A stretch of DNA of 36,652 nt from a virus: positions 1-36,652 of the IMG/VR virus record IMGVR_UViG_3300048588_000135, one strand, 5' to 3'. The notes beneath the pieces were generated by a model. The model had not been told where the DNA came from. It saw only the letters and a program-made list of their open reading frames with translations, and did no database searches. The first letter of the stretch is position 1. The number at the start of each line of letters is the position of its first letter. The position numbers and the translations under genes were made by a program. Below, in pieces: positions 13,232-22,362 of this stretch.

Positions 13232-13653
13232 CACAGATTATACGCGACCCGAAAGGGCAAGAAATCTTATTAGAGGCACAGGCGCAAAACCTAGAGCTGC
13301 AAACGCTAAACACGCAAGGAGCTAAGGAAAGTAAGCAAGATTTGATGATCGCTGCCATTGAAAACATTGGTGGAGGTTCGGCAACAACGGCAACAGAAAC
13401 TAGCGTTGCTCAAAACGTGGCAAGTGTTGTTTTGAAAGCCGCCAACGTGAATAGAAAAGGTTTGTTTATTAGAAACAATTCACAAAAAAACAACCACATT
13501 TTGTATATCTCTTATTCAGGCACGGCAACGAATGCAGCACCAACGGCATTAGCAAAAGGAGATGAATTGATAGAAGAAAATTACACAGGTGTAGTTAGTG
13601 GCATTTGGTCGAATGCTGGTACTGGTGCAGCTCTAATTCGTGAATTAGTATGA
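13228..13653 (+). CDS. Small beta-domain protein, paralogue 2 of 3
   Basis: A 141-residue protein. Residues 1-45 are helical and Gln-rich (EILLEAQAQNLELQTLNTQG), likely a coiled-coil or attachment segment. The rest repeats the pattern of its neighbours: KGLFIRNNSQKNNHILYISYSG (about 76-98) and YTGVVSGIWSNAGTGAALIREL (about 119-140). The helical N-terminus is an addition not shared by the other copies, so this may be the trimerising or anchored member. Four-base overlap with the next gene. Confidence 0.6.
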   Translation: MTQIIRDPKGQEILLEAQAQNLELQTLNTQGAKESKQDLMIAAIENIGGGSATTATETSVAQNVASVVLKAANVNRKGLFIRNNSQKNNHILYISYSGTATNAAPTALAKGDELIEENYTGVVSGIWSNAGTGAALIRELV

Positions 13654-13958
13654 TCATAAGCCGAGACATAGCAAGGCAGATAGCTCTATTGCCGATAGTA
13701 AGCACTAGAGTCGAAATCCCAGCAGCTAACACTAGCGCGCTGCTTGTTGCGGCAAATAATTCGCGGCTTGACGTTACTTTGGTTAATCGGTCTAATAAAA
13801 GCTTATGGATCAGCTATGGGGAGGCGGCAACAAAAAAAGACATTCTAATTAAATCGGCAACTCAAATTACCATAACCAACGTGAAGGCAGATATTTATGG
13901 GATTTGGGACAATGGACCAAACAACGGAGTAACCATATTTGAAAACAGCGCAGGATGA
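13650..13958 (+). CDS. Small beta-domain protein, paralogue 3 of 3
   Basis: A 102-residue protein with the same core as the two genes before it: LDVTLVNRSNKSLWISYGEA (about 39-58) and VKADIYGIWDNGPNNGVTIFEN (about 78-99). The N-terminus (MIISRDIARQIALLPIV) is helical. Together the three genes look like a tandem duplication of a surface or neck domain. No enzyme motif is visible. It ends four bases into the start of the next gene. Confidence 0.6.
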   Translation: MIISRDIARQIALLPIVSTRVEIPAANTSALLVAANNSRLDVTLVNRSNKSLWISYGEAATKKDILIKSATQITITNVKADIYGIWDNGPNNGVTIFENSAG

Positions 13959-14509
13959 TTAACAACAACACGTGCATGATTAGCAAGGAAGTAGTAGTGC
14001 CAGCTCAGGTGGGTACTTACTCAGAGATTCTGTCTTTTCCCTACGAGATAGGTCTATTGCGCGCTAAATGGTTTAACAAGGTATCATTTGGCGGTGACCT
14101 TGTTAAGGTTGAGATAGCGCCAAATAGTATTATAGGAGTACTTGCCGCGAATGCCGTGACAGGCTCTAATGAACTACTCTGTTCCCCAACTGTAATGGCG
14201 AATATAAACATAGGCTACTGCATTAATATAGGAGGTCAAGACCTTGGCGCAGTGATAGAAATATTGGCTGGGGAAGACAAAATAAAAACAGAAAACAATC
14301 TAAGTGCCGACCTATACGCTGGGGCTTATGTCTTTCAAACAATTAAAGTGGTGCCGCGCCTTTATTTAGATGCGGTCGATAGCATGATGGTGCTGGAGGG
14401 AGATGATGAATATTTGATACTTCCAAAAAACACCCCGCTAGTGATATCATACACGAATAACAACGGGTTCGAAAAGACCTATTCTGTCAAACTTGAATAC
14501 AAATACTGA
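13955..14509 (+). CDS. Hypothetical virion protein in the connector region
   Basis: A 184-residue, beta-rich protein (EVVVPAQVGTYSEILSFPYEIGLL..., LYAGAYVFQTIKVVPRLYLDAVD, TPLVISYTNNNGFEKTYSVKLEYKY). I recognise no family. Position after the beta-domain genes and before a tail-completion candidate suggests a head-tail joining or stopper role. It overlaps its downstream neighbour by one base (TGATG). Confidence 0.5.
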   Translation: MINNNTCMISKEVVVPAQVGTYSEILSFPYEIGLLRAKWFNKVSFGGDLVKVEIAPNSIIGVLAANAVTGSNELLCSPTVMANINIGYCINIGGQDLGAVIEILAGEDKIKTENNLSADLYAGAYVFQTIKVVPRLYLDAVDSMMVLEGDDEYLILPKNTPLVISYTNNNGFEKTYSVKLEYKY

Positions 14510-15177
14510 TGCTGATAGATGTTCATAATATACTAGCCACTATACTGTACCAGCCTAGACCGTTACAGTACACCACAGTACAGCAGGGTATATCTACAAC
14601 AGACATAACTGTTAAGGATGTGTTTTGGGTTCGAGCAGGAAAAGAGATAGATATTGATGGCATTAAATATTTGGTGAAAGAAATTAACGGGAGTGTTATA
14701 ACTGTTTTTGGCTTAGTAACACCAACACTTATAAAAGCAAACCAGCCAGTTTACTTGAATGGCACGATCCCACAGGCAAATAGTGAAAGGGTAAACATAC
14801 AAGATAAGAGCAGCAACACACCATTAGTGTTCAATTACGAGGTGTTTGATGAAGACTATGGCGACAAAAACAGCAATGAGGTAGAGATGGGTCTAGTGCT
14901 TTTCTTTTTAGATGAATCAAAATTCAGCGCAACAACTGGGGAGTACTACTCCGATGTAATTGGTCCCATGCGCGTGCTTGCTGAAAACTTTCTTAACAAT
15001 TTGCAAAAAGCAAAAGGAGTTAATGAAGTAGCAAGTATTGAAATTAGAAACCACACGCGGTTTGCGAATTACTCAGATAAGAATGGATATGAAAATATAT
15101 TCCTTAGTGAAAATCTTTCAGGCGTAGAAGTGCGCTTTGATCTTTTTCTTTCAAAAACAATAAAATGTAAATGTTAA
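14509..15177 (+). CDS. Probable tail completion / neck protein
   Basis: A 222-residue protein. The N-terminal part is beta-rich, and the C-terminal half has an alpha/beta layout (PLVFNYEVFDEDYGDKNSNEVEMGLVLFFLD, then SDVIGPMRVLAENFLNNLQKA, GVEVRFDLFLSKTI), reminiscent of tail terminator proteins that cap the tail tube. It lies immediately upstream of the tail tube gene, which is the usual place for that function. Family not recognised, so the role rests on position and shape. Confidence 0.5.
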   Translation: MLIDVHNILATILYQPRPLQYTTVQQGISTTDITVKDVFWVRAGKEIDIDGIKYLVKEINGSVITVFGLVTPTLIKANQPVYLNGTIPQANSERVNIQDKSSNTPLVFNYEVFDEDYGDKNSNEVEMGLVLFFLDESKFSATTGEYYSDVIGPMRVLAENFLNNLQKAKGVNEVASIEIRNHTRFANYSDKNGYENIFLSENLSGVEVRFDLFLSKTIKCKC

Positions 15178-15196
15178 ACTAAACTAAATAAGTAAA

Positions 15197-16126
15197 ATGG
15201 CTCTATGTAAATGCGGTTCAGGCTTGGGAAATACGGGTATCCCTTCTTGCGTACAAGTACCCGAAAGAATTTCAACACTATTCCCTGTGTCGAAGTTGAA
15301 AAATGATGGAACGCCTAATAGCATTCCAGTTGGAACTACTATCGATCAAACTTTCCTAGATGGAAAACTTTCAGCGGTTGATCCATTTGTAAGATGGGGC
15401 AAAATTGCGAATTTCGAACAGGTAGAGAATGTTCGTGCTGAAAACGAAGTTGAGGAGAGCGATGGTATATCTCGTAAAACGGCTGATGGTTTAAAAACTT
15501 TCACAGGTCGTATCTACGATGGCGCAAGCAAGCAGTTTGCAGATATCTTAGACAACATGGGTTGCTCTGAAATGGGGTTCTATATTGCGGACATTGACGA
15601 GAATTTGGAAGTTCAGCTAGACAAAACACAGCTATTAATGTTACCTGCTTATGTGGAGCGTGGCACATTCTCAGCTATCTACGTAGAGGCGACAAGAACG
15701 TCAAGACCTTACATCAATGTTACTTTCTCTTGGTCTCGCTATTTGAAGGACGGGGATTCTTACATAATACCTTCCGATGAAATTACTGCTGACTTGGGGA
15801 CTAGAGCGCTAATCGATGTAACGATTTCAAACCCAACGGCACTTACTACTACTTCGGTAACATTCGATGCTAAAAGCAAATTCGGAACGGCAAACAACAG
15901 AGCTGTAAAAGGACTTCCAGTAACAGCATTTGAGGTTTTCAATGTAAACACTTCTTCGGTGGTGCTTCCTACCGTTGCGGTTGAGAACACGGATGGAAAT
16001 TATACGCTAACATTCCCAGCGCAAACGATAGGTAATGTATTGATCGTTAGATCAAGAAATACTGGCGGTGTGTACACGGTGAGCGGTTACGAGATCACTC
16101 CATTCACTAACGCGGCAATTGTTTAA
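15197..16126 (+). CDS. Major tail tube protein with C-terminal Ig-like domain
   Basis: A 309-residue protein. The N-terminal 200 residues fit a tail tube subunit (KTFTGRIYDGASKQFADILDNMGC, YVERGTFSAIYVEATRTSRPYINVTFSWSRYL). From about 205 to the end is a separate immunoglobulin-like domain (ALIDVTISNPTALTTTSVTFDA..., PVTAFEVFNVNTSSVVLPTV, VSGYEITPF). Siphovirus tail tube proteins often carry such a surface domain. It lies a short distance upstream of the tape measure gene, as expected. An unusual N-terminus, MALCKCGSGLGN, has two cysteines in a CxC arrangement. Confidence 0.75.
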   Translation: MALCKCGSGLGNTGIPSCVQVPERISTLFPVSKLKNDGTPNSIPVGTTIDQTFLDGKLSAVDPFVRWGKIANFEQVENVRAENEVEESDGISRKTADGLKTFTGRIYDGASKQFADILDNMGCSEMGFYIADIDENLEVQLDKTQLLMLPAYVERGTFSAIYVEATRTSRPYINVTFSWSRYLKDGDSYIIPSDEITADLGTRALIDVTISNPTALTTTSVTFDAKSKFGTANNRAVKGLPVTAFEVFNVNTSSVVLPTVAVENTDGNYTLTFPAQTIGNVLIVRSRNTGGVYTVSGYEITPFTNAAIV

Positions 16127-16281
16127 TGCTACGAATTGGCAACTTAACCATTGACCAGTCTATTTTAGTCGATATTAAAAAAAACGACTTTAAAAAAATG
16201 GTAGGTGGCTCTTTGAAGATAGACTTTGAAGAGGCGTGGAGGCTTGTTTTAGCGTTTAAGAATGAGCAGAGAAGCAAGTAA
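16126..16281 (+). CDS. Small tail-region protein, hypothetical
   Basis: A 51-residue frame starting in the stop of the tail tube gene (TAATG) and reading MLRIGNLTIDQSILVDIKKN followed by DFKKMVGGSLKIDFEEAWRLVL. It is a plausible small helical protein. It could be part of the tail assembly chaperone pair found between tube and tape measure, but I see no family motif. Confidence 0.6.
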   Translation: MLRIGNLTIDQSILVDIKKNDFKKMVGGSLKIDFEEAWRLVLAFKNEQRSK

Positions 16282-16302
16282 ATGCAACAATGTTGCAATT
16301 AA

Positions 16303-16782
16303 ATGATAAGTGTGTCCACTGAAATAAAACACCAAATTAAAAGAGTGCTTCGTTTGAAAGAAAATGAAGCACTTTTTTCTATTGGGTCGGAAAAAGAGAT
16401 ACAAGATCAAATAGTTGAGCTGAATACCTACGGGCAGCTATTCAAGGGAGTAGATAGTGAAGGAAAAGAGCTGGTGAATAGCGAGAACAAGCGAACCACG
16501 TACACGCCATTTTCACAAAGATTAAAAGCAATTCGTTTTCCTGCTGGTTTCCCAACGCACTACACACTACTAGATAGTGGGGCGTATTATGATAGCTTCA
16601 AAGTTAAAGCGACCAAAAAAGGGTACATTGAAATCAATTCACAACCAAAAAAGAAAGATGGCGACCTATTTCAGAAGTTCGGTGCAGAAATCGAGGGGCT
16701 TAATGATAAAAGTCTTAGCCTTTTGCAGGAAGATGTACTTGTTTTTTTATTGGCATACACAAAAACACAGATTGGTTTATAA
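16303..16782 (+). CDS. Tail-region protein, virion morphogenesis-like
   Basis: A 159-residue protein with a helical N-terminus (MISVSTEIKHQIKRVLRLKENEAL). A central segment, FPAGFPTHYTLLDSGAYYDSFKVKATKKGY (about 87-116), resembles the LRDTGxLYxSF-like pattern of small phage morphogenesis proteins, where a target Leu-Ser-Gly is followed by a beta hairpin. C-terminal helices follow (KSLSLLQEDVLVFLLAYTKTQIG). Location between tail tube and tape measure fits assembly. The function is not certain. Confidence 0.55.
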   Translation: MISVSTEIKHQIKRVLRLKENEALFSIGSEKEIQDQIVELNTYGQLFKGVDSEGKELVNSENKRTTYTPFSQRLKAIRFPAGFPTHYTLLDSGAYYDSFKVKATKKGYIEINSQPKKKDGDLFQKFGAEIEGLNDKSLSLLQEDVLVFLLAYTKTQIGL

Positions 16783-16795
16783 ATCAATCAAAGAA

Positions 16796-17194
16796 ATGCC
16801 GATTCAGAAGTGGAATGACATTTACAAAACTGGTGATTTGCGCCATGTTTTGAAGTTTTACAAGCCTTTTGAGGTTGATTTTGAGCCGTATTGGCACGCC
16901 TTAAATGATGAATTTATAGAGATTTTCGGGCTAAAACCTAGTTTTTTAGAGCGTTTGAAGACAAAAAAGAAGCTAATATCATTGATTGATCGGTTCTTGC
17001 GAACAAAAGATCGTCTATTGCTGAATGAGATTGAAATAATGCAAAACAGCCTTATGAAAGTGAATGAGAAGGACGAAGGGATAGAAGATGTTCTTTCGGC
17101 TCTTGAAAAGCACTATAATACTGGTTTTGATTCAAACATGAGCGTGTACGACTTCTTTAGACGAATAAACTACCTACAAAATGGCGCAAATTAA
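16796..17194 (+). CDS. Probable tail assembly chaperone
   Basis: A 132-residue, highly helical protein (MPIQKWNDIYKTGDLRHVLKF..., LIDRFLRTKDRLLLNEIEIMQ). It ends 14 bases inside the tape measure gene, the usual place of the chaperone that coats the tape measure protein. I chose the ATG at 16796, 14 bases after the previous stop; a longer frame running from 16577 only overlaps the upstream gene. I see no convincing slippery sequence for the programmed frameshift common in such genes. Confidence 0.5.
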   Translation: MPIQKWNDIYKTGDLRHVLKFYKPFEVDFEPYWHALNDEFIEIFGLKPSFLERLKTKKKLISLIDRFLRTKDRLLLNEIEIMQNSLMKVNEKDEGIEDVLSALEKHYNTGFDSNMSVYDFFRRINYLQNGAN

Positions 17195-20100
17195 ACAAGA
17201 ACAGCTATACCAAGCGGATATTTATAAGAATTTAATTGACAGTGCTAAATTAGCGGAGCAGGCTACTAAGGAGCTTGACACTAAGGTAGTTGCGCTTTCA
17301 AAATCATTCGCTGAAATAGCAAAGCAAACGGTTAAATTAGATTCAAAAAGCATTCAAGCACTTAACAAGGCGTATGAAGGCAGCACCAAAACGCTTGAAA
17401 AGTCTATAAAAATTGATAAGCTAAAATTAGAGGCGCAAACAAAGTTAGAGCAATTACGGCAGCAACAACTAAAAAGCAAAATACAACAGGAAGCGCTGGA
17501 TCAAAAAGTAGTTGCTGGAATTATTCGCGAAACAAAAGAAACCGAAAGGCTGGTAAGAGAGCAGGAGAAGCAAGCAAGGGCATCTGAAAAGCAAAGTCGG
17601 GCAAGCGAGATCTTAAATAATGCTTTCAAGAAACTTGAAAGGTCAACCAATGAGGCGCGTGATAGGTTTAGGACACTTGCGGCAGAGCAAGGTCTTAACT
17701 CCAAAGCAACTATACAGGCAAGGCAGGAGTTTGAGAGGCTTGATGGTAAATTAAGGGCGATAAATACGCTTGCAAAGGATGGGAAGAATGATGTAGGGCG
17801 CTATGGGATAGCTTTTAATGGGTTAAAAAGCAGCCTTTCGGATGTGGCTGGGGCGTTTGGCATTGGCACAGCAATAGCATTAGTCGGGGCAAGTTTAAGA
17901 GATGCCTTTAATACGATTAAAGATTTTGAGTTTTCGCTTTCAAATCTTCAAGCCGTTCTCGGGGTAAGTAAAGCTGAGATGAAAAGCCTTAACGATGAGA
18001 TTTTAAGGCTAGGCAATTCAACTAAATTTAGCGCACAGGAGGTTGCAAATGCCGCGACAGAACTTGCGAAGCTTGGTTTTACAGCTAATGAAATAGAGGC
18101 TTCATTGGAAGGTGTGTTAAATGGCGCAATAGCTCTAGGGGCTGAAATTCCAGACGTTGCGGAGTTAACATCTAAAACCATTCGTGCTTTTGGATTAACT
18201 GCAGAAGATACCGAAAGGGTAGTTTCAACATTAGCGGCATCAGCTAACAAAACGGCTACTGGTTTTGAGTTCTTTGCGGATTCATTGCCGTATGCCTCAA
18301 CCGCTGCAAAACAACTAGGATTTTCAATAGAGCAAACAGCCACTTTCTTGGGAGTGTTGGCAGATAATGGTTTAAAATCATCTACTGCTGGGGTTTCTTT
18401 GCGTGATATTTTCACAGATCTAAGCGTAAAGGGTCTAACGCTAAACCAAGCGCTTGACAAGATCAAGAAATCGACAGATAAAAGTAAAACCGCGTTTGAG
18501 CTATTCGGGAAAACATCATCTAGTGCCGCGATCATTTTAGCTGATAACAAAGATAAGTTTGAAGACCTTACCAAGGCTATAACTGGTCAAGAAGAAGCGT
18601 TGCAGAAATTGGTTGAAGTAAGAAGTGACAATTTACAAGGCGATATTGAAAAGCTATCAAGCGCGTGGGATGGGTTTATTTTAGGCGTTGTAAATGGTGA
18701 GGGGGCATTAGGTAGTTTCTTTAGAAGTTTTACGCAAGGAACGACAAGTTTTATAAGCAATCTAAACAGAGTTTCGTTAACAACAAAGGTTCTTCTTGGA
18801 AATTTTAAAAACCTAACTACCGTTGACTTTAAAAGTTTTACAGAAAGCTTTAGGCTTGATAACGGTAAAGATATTAGTGTATTTTTAAAAGAAACTGGGT
18901 TTGAACTTGATAAACTAACCAAAGCTTTCAACAACACAAAAGCATCTTTTGGTGAGCAAAATGGCATTAAATTCTTCAAATCAAAAGAAACGGAACAACT
19001 TATCTTTGTAAATAAATTACAGAAAGACTTAACAGCAAGCTTAGTGGCACAAGGCGAAAAACTAACTGATGCAGCAACGTTTTCACGCAAATACATTGAA
19101 CTACTTAAAGAGGAGGCAAAAAACAAAGAAGCTCTAAAAACTGAAACAAAAGAAAATATAATTATTAATGAAGATGAAGCGGAGGGTAAAAAAAGATTAA
19201 CGGGCTTAATCGAAAAACAAGAGGACAAAATAAGAAAACTAAACGAGGCTTTGAAGGAATCTAAGAGAATAGGCGCGGAGGGGCAAAAAGGGACAATTAG
19301 ACAGATACAGGCTGAAATTGAAGTTGCTCAAATTGAGCTTGATAGGTTGTTAGGGCGACAAAAAGAAGTTAAAACAGAAGCGGTAGAAGCGCCAAAAGAT
19401 TTTACGGAAGAAAGGGTTGAGGCGTTGCGGAAATTGCGCCAAACTGAACTTGACATTGCAGCCAATCAAAAATTGAATGAAAACCAAAAACTAGAGGCAT
19501 TTAAAAAATCGCTTTCTGAAAAAGAAGCTGCGGAAATTGAAGCTTTACAATTTAGTTTTGACAATCAAAGGGATGCGGCAAAGCAAACAATAGATGATGA
19601 AATAACATTAACGGCTGAACTTGAAAGGATAGAGTTAGAGAGAGGGGAGGCACTTGCGGACATAAAAGACAAAAACAGCAACATCATAAAAGAAAAAGAG
19701 AAGGAAGCGCTTCAAGAACGACTTGAATTGCAGCAGGCAGGGGTTGACTTGGCAGCAAAACTATTTCAAAAATCTTCTGAGAAAACAGTAAAAGCAATAG
19801 ACCAGCAACTAAACGACTTATCTTCAAGAGCCGATTCCTTGCGCCAAAGCGCAGCACTAGGTAATGCGGAAAGCGTGGCTAGCTTGGCGTTGGCGGACAA
19901 GAAGCAAGCCGAATTAAACGCGCAAAAAGAAAAGGAACTAAAAAAACAAAAACAGATAGAGGCAGGTTTAGCAGCTTATAAGGTGTTTGCAGCTAAGACA
20001 GAAGCAGGCGACAAGAATGCTCTTGGCAGCACTTTGAAGGAATTGCTTTCACTAGACGCCTTTGTTGCCGCACTGCCTACCTTCTATTCGGGAGCGGACC

Positions 20101-20477
20101 ACGTGGGCAGCGCTATGGGTGCGCCACATTTGAATACTCAAAAAGATGCTTATATTGCTAGGGTTGACAAGAATGAAAGAATAGTTGACCCAACCAACGC
20201 TGCTTTAATAGGTTATAACACTCCGAATAGCTTAGTAGGTGAGGTAATGAGCGATTTTAGGCGTGGTTTCTTGACTAGAGGTGATAGTGTTGCCCCTCCT
20301 GTGATAGTCAATATGCAAGGAATGGTGGTTAAGGAGCTGCAAACACAAAACGAGTTGCTAAAGAAACTACCTAACATGATGCCGAGGCATTCAACCGACT
20401 ACGACACTATTACTAAAATAGTTTCGGACATTGAAAAAAGAAATACAGTTACAACGGTAAGAAGGCGCAAGTTATGA
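17181..20477 (+). CDS. Tail tape measure protein
   Basis: A 1098-residue protein that sets tail length. The N-terminal 200 residues are coiled coil (ELDTKVVALSKSFAEIAKQTV...). A TP901-type core follows at about 200-430 (SLSDVAGAFGIGTAIALV, EILRLGNSTKFSAQEVANAA, SKTIRAFGLTAEDTERVVST, LGVLADNGLKSSTAGVSLRD). Further coiled-coil sections run to about 900, and there is a Pro/Gly-rich C-terminal end. By the usual 1.5 angstrom per residue rule, the tail should be roughly 160 nm. No lytic domain is obvious. Confidence 0.9.
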   Translation: MAQIKQEQLYQADIYKNLIDSAKLAEQATKELDTKVVALSKSFAEIAKQTVKLDSKSIQALNKAYEGSTKTLEKSIKIDKLKLEAQTKLEQLRQQQLKSKIQQEALDQKVVAGIIRETKETERLVREQEKQARASEKQSRASEILNNAFKKLERSTNEARDRFRTLAAEQGLNSKATIQARQEFERLDGKLRAINTLAKDGKNDVGRYGIAFNGLKSSLSDVAGAFGIGTAIALVGASLRDAFNTIKDFEFSLSNLQAVLGVSKAEMKSLNDEILRLGNSTKFSAQEVANAATELAKLGFTANEIEASLEGVLNGAIALGAEIPDVAELTSKTIRAFGLTAEDTERVVSTLAASANKTATGFEFFADSLPYASTAAKQLGFSIEQTATFLGVLADNGLKSSTAGVSLRDIFTDLSVKGLTLNQALDKIKKSTDKSKTAFELFGKTSSSAAIILADNKDKFEDLTKAITGQEEALQKLVEVRSDNLQGDIEKLSSAWDGFILGVVNGEGALGSFFRSFTQGTTSFISNLNRVSLTTKVLLGNFKNLTTVDFKSFTESFRLDNGKDISVFLKETGFELDKLTKAFNNTKASFGEQNGIKFFKSKETEQLIFVNKLQKDLTASLVAQGEKLTDAATFSRKYIELLKEEAKNKEALKTETKENIIINEDEAEGKKRLTGLIEKQEDKIRKLNEALKESKRIGAEGQKGTIRQIQAEIEVAQIELDRLLGRQKEVKTEAVEAPKDFTEERVEALRKLRQTELDIAANQKLNENQKLEAFKKSLSEKEAAEIEALQFSFDNQRDAAKQTIDDEITLTAELERIELERGEALADIKDKNSNIIKEKEKEALQERLELQQAGVDLAAKLFQKSSEKTVKAIDQQLNDLSSRADSLRQSAALGNAESVASLALADKKQAELNAQKEKELKKQKQIEAGLAAYKVFAAKTEAGDKNALGSTLKELLSLDAFVAALPTFYSGADHVGSAMGAPHLNTQKDAYIARVDKNERIVDPTNAALIGYNTPNSLVGEVMSDFRRGFLTRGDSVAPPVIVNMQGMVVKELQTQNELLKKLPNMMPRHSTDYDTITKIVSDIEKRNTVTTVRRRKL

Positions 20478-22192
20478 TCACAAAAGCAAATATGAGAATT
20501 GGAGGCGTTGCGGTAAATTTACCAGTTGACTGGCAAAGCATTTCCATCAATGGCTCTTTCAACTCCGACAACGCTAGTAGTTCGATTGAAACAGATCAGA
20601 TTAAACTGGTTTTAGAAGCCGCTAGGGAGGTGATTAATTACGTGGATGCAGGCACTAGCGGAGGCTTTGGTGTCACCGTTGGTCAAGATGTGGAATTAGA
20701 ACTGGTCAACAATGATGGAACTATCAATGTCTTTCGCGGCATAATTGATTTTACGGATGGGTTTGAAATTTTAGACAGCCAAACGGTAAGCTGCAAACTA
20801 AAGGCGCTTGATTCCCTTGCTTTGCTAAAACAGCGGATGGAGGGAACTACCGTTGATTATTTGGAAAGCCAAAAAATATACACTCAAAACGATTACATCA
20901 AAATAAACTATCTAGTTGAGCCTGATAGTTCTATTCTTGAAATTGCTCTTTTAGGTTTGACTATTTATCTGCTTCAAAAAGAAGTAGCGGAAAGCATTAG
21001 GCGAACAGGGGAAGCCGCGGCAACTGCTTCGGGTATTATTTCAGGCAGTTTTACGGGAACTATTGGAGCAGCTGTTTTCTTAGTCGCCAAAGCGATCATT
21101 GAATTAGCGTACACCGTATTTATGGCTATCCAGATCATAAAACTGGTAAAGCAATTAAGCGGTGAATTAATTTCACCCACTCGACAGTTCAAAGGTATTA
21201 GCCTGTATTCATTGGTTAGCAAGGCGATAGGGTACTATGGCTATTCATTAAAAACAGACATAAAAGAATTGAAGGAATATGTGTATTTGCCATCGAAAAC
21301 ATTAGGCAGATCAAATAATAGTGGCTTGCCTACTGTGAGCGATTTCGGATATACGGTAAGTGAGGCGATAGAATTGTGTGAGCAGTTATTTGATGCGAAA
21401 ACAGTTATAACAGGCAACGAATTTCATTTACGACCTAGGAATGATCCTTTTTGGCGTAAAAAATCAACCTATATTTTAACGGAGATTAGCCGTGAGGATT
21501 CCGAGAAGGTGGCGTTTAATTTGGACGAACTAAAAACTGGTTATTACTTGAAATTTGAACTAGACCCAAGTGATTTCTACACTTTGCGCGAATACAAGGG
21601 CACTGCTTTTACTGTGGCGACACAAAACAAAAAGCAAAACAATATTAATAGGAATTTGATTCGTGGTTTTGAAGAAGAAGCATTTCCTTTGGCGCTTGGG
21701 AATGCGAAAATAGAGCTAAACGATCTTGAAAGCGCTATGAGTGGCTTGATAGATGCTGCTAATGCGGTGTTGAAAATATTTGGGGGCAGCGTGACGAATC
21801 CAGTTAAGAATAGAAAAGGGATGTTGAAAATAAGTCAAAACACAACATCACGCGCGAAGCTATTGTATTTAAGTGGGGGCAAAATTCCAACAAATCACAG
21901 GGATAAGTTAAGCGCAAAATACTTGTGGGATAGGTTTCACAATAGAAAATCATTCGTGGCGAATAACTTCGGAGGGCAGTACCAAGTATTTAAGAATGTG
22001 CGGATCTCTTTGACTTTTAGCGATTACCAGCTACTAATAAGCAATAACTTCATAACCGATTGGAAGGGTAGGGAAGCGGAAATTACGGAGGTGGTTAAGT
22101 GGAGTTTTGATTCTGATACTGCAATAGTTAACTTTAAGGTAAAGCAGAAATACACTGATAATTTAATCGAAATTAAAACAGAGCCAATATGA
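20474..22192 (+). CDS. Distal tail / baseplate hub protein with hydrophobic insertion
   Basis: A 572-residue protein following the tape measure, where siphoviruses encode the distal tail and hub. The N-terminal 140 residues look like a tail-hub beta domain (LELVNNDGTINVFRGIIDFTDGF...). An odd feature is a hydrophobic region at about 153-228, with two segments (SSILEIALLGLTIYLLQ and AAVFLVAKAIIELAYTVFMAIQIIKL) separated by a Gly/Ser-rich link, interrupting the domain. The C-terminal half resembles hub proteins with a beta-rich core. The insertion may help the tail tip cross the host envelope. Confidence 0.6.
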   Translation: MITKANMRIGGVAVNLPVDWQSISINGSFNSDNASSSIETDQIKLVLEAAREVINYVDAGTSGGFGVTVGQDVELELVNNDGTINVFRGIIDFTDGFEILDSQTVSCKLKALDSLALLKQRMEGTTVDYLESQKIYTQNDYIKINYLVEPDSSILEIALLGLTIYLLQKEVAESIRRTGEAAATASGIISGSFTGTIGAAVFLVAKAIIELAYTVFMAIQIIKLVKQLSGELISPTRQFKGISLYSLVSKAIGYYGYSLKTDIKELKEYVYLPSKTLGRSNNSGLPTVSDFGYTVSEAIELCEQLFDAKTVITGNEFHLRPRNDPFWRKKSTYILTEISREDSEKVAFNLDELKTGYYLKFELDPSDFYTLREYKGTAFTVATQNKKQNNINRNLIRGFEEEAFPLALGNAKIELNDLESAMSGLIDAANAVLKIFGGSVTNPVKNRKGMLKISQNTTSRAKLLYLSGGKIPTNHRDKLSAKYLWDRFHNRKSFVANNFGGQYQVFKNVRISLTFSDYQLLISNNFITDWKGREAEITEVVKWSFDSDTAIVNFKVKQKYTDNLIEIKTEPI

Positions 22193-22362
22193 TGGTTGAT
22201 TTTGACAAAGCGAAAATAATGAGAGATATAGAGGCTCATGTGCCTGCTGAGAAAAAACACCTATTCATTAGGCTGGTTTCAGATTTAGAGAAATGCGCCA
22301 AAACGCTTGATGCGGATGGGTGCTTGAAAATAGCAAACAAAATAAAAGAAATATGCCAGTAG
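22189..22362 (+). CDS. Small hypothetical tail protein
   Basis: A 57-residue helical protein (MMVDFDKAKIMRDIEAHVPAEKKHLF, then VSDLEKCAKTLDADGCLKIANKIKE). It starts inside the stop of the hub gene (ATGA) and overlaps the start of the next large gene by ten bases. Both overlaps suggest a genuine coupled gene. I recognise no family. Confidence 0.6.
   Translation: MMVDFDKAKIMRDIEAHVPAEKKHLFIRLVSDLEKCAKTLDADGCLKIANKIKEICQ

Noticed and set aside
16577-17194. A 205-residue tail chaperone or a programmed frameshift with the upstream gene
   Set aside because: The first 73 codons overlap the upstream gene in another frame and look like shadow sequence; no slippery heptamer was found near the junction.
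17948-19228. Two long reverse-strand frames of about 210 residues inside the tape measure gene
   Set aside because: They mirror the codon bias of the coding strand (Ser/Leu/Val rich), have no promoter and lie wholly within a clear tape measure protein.
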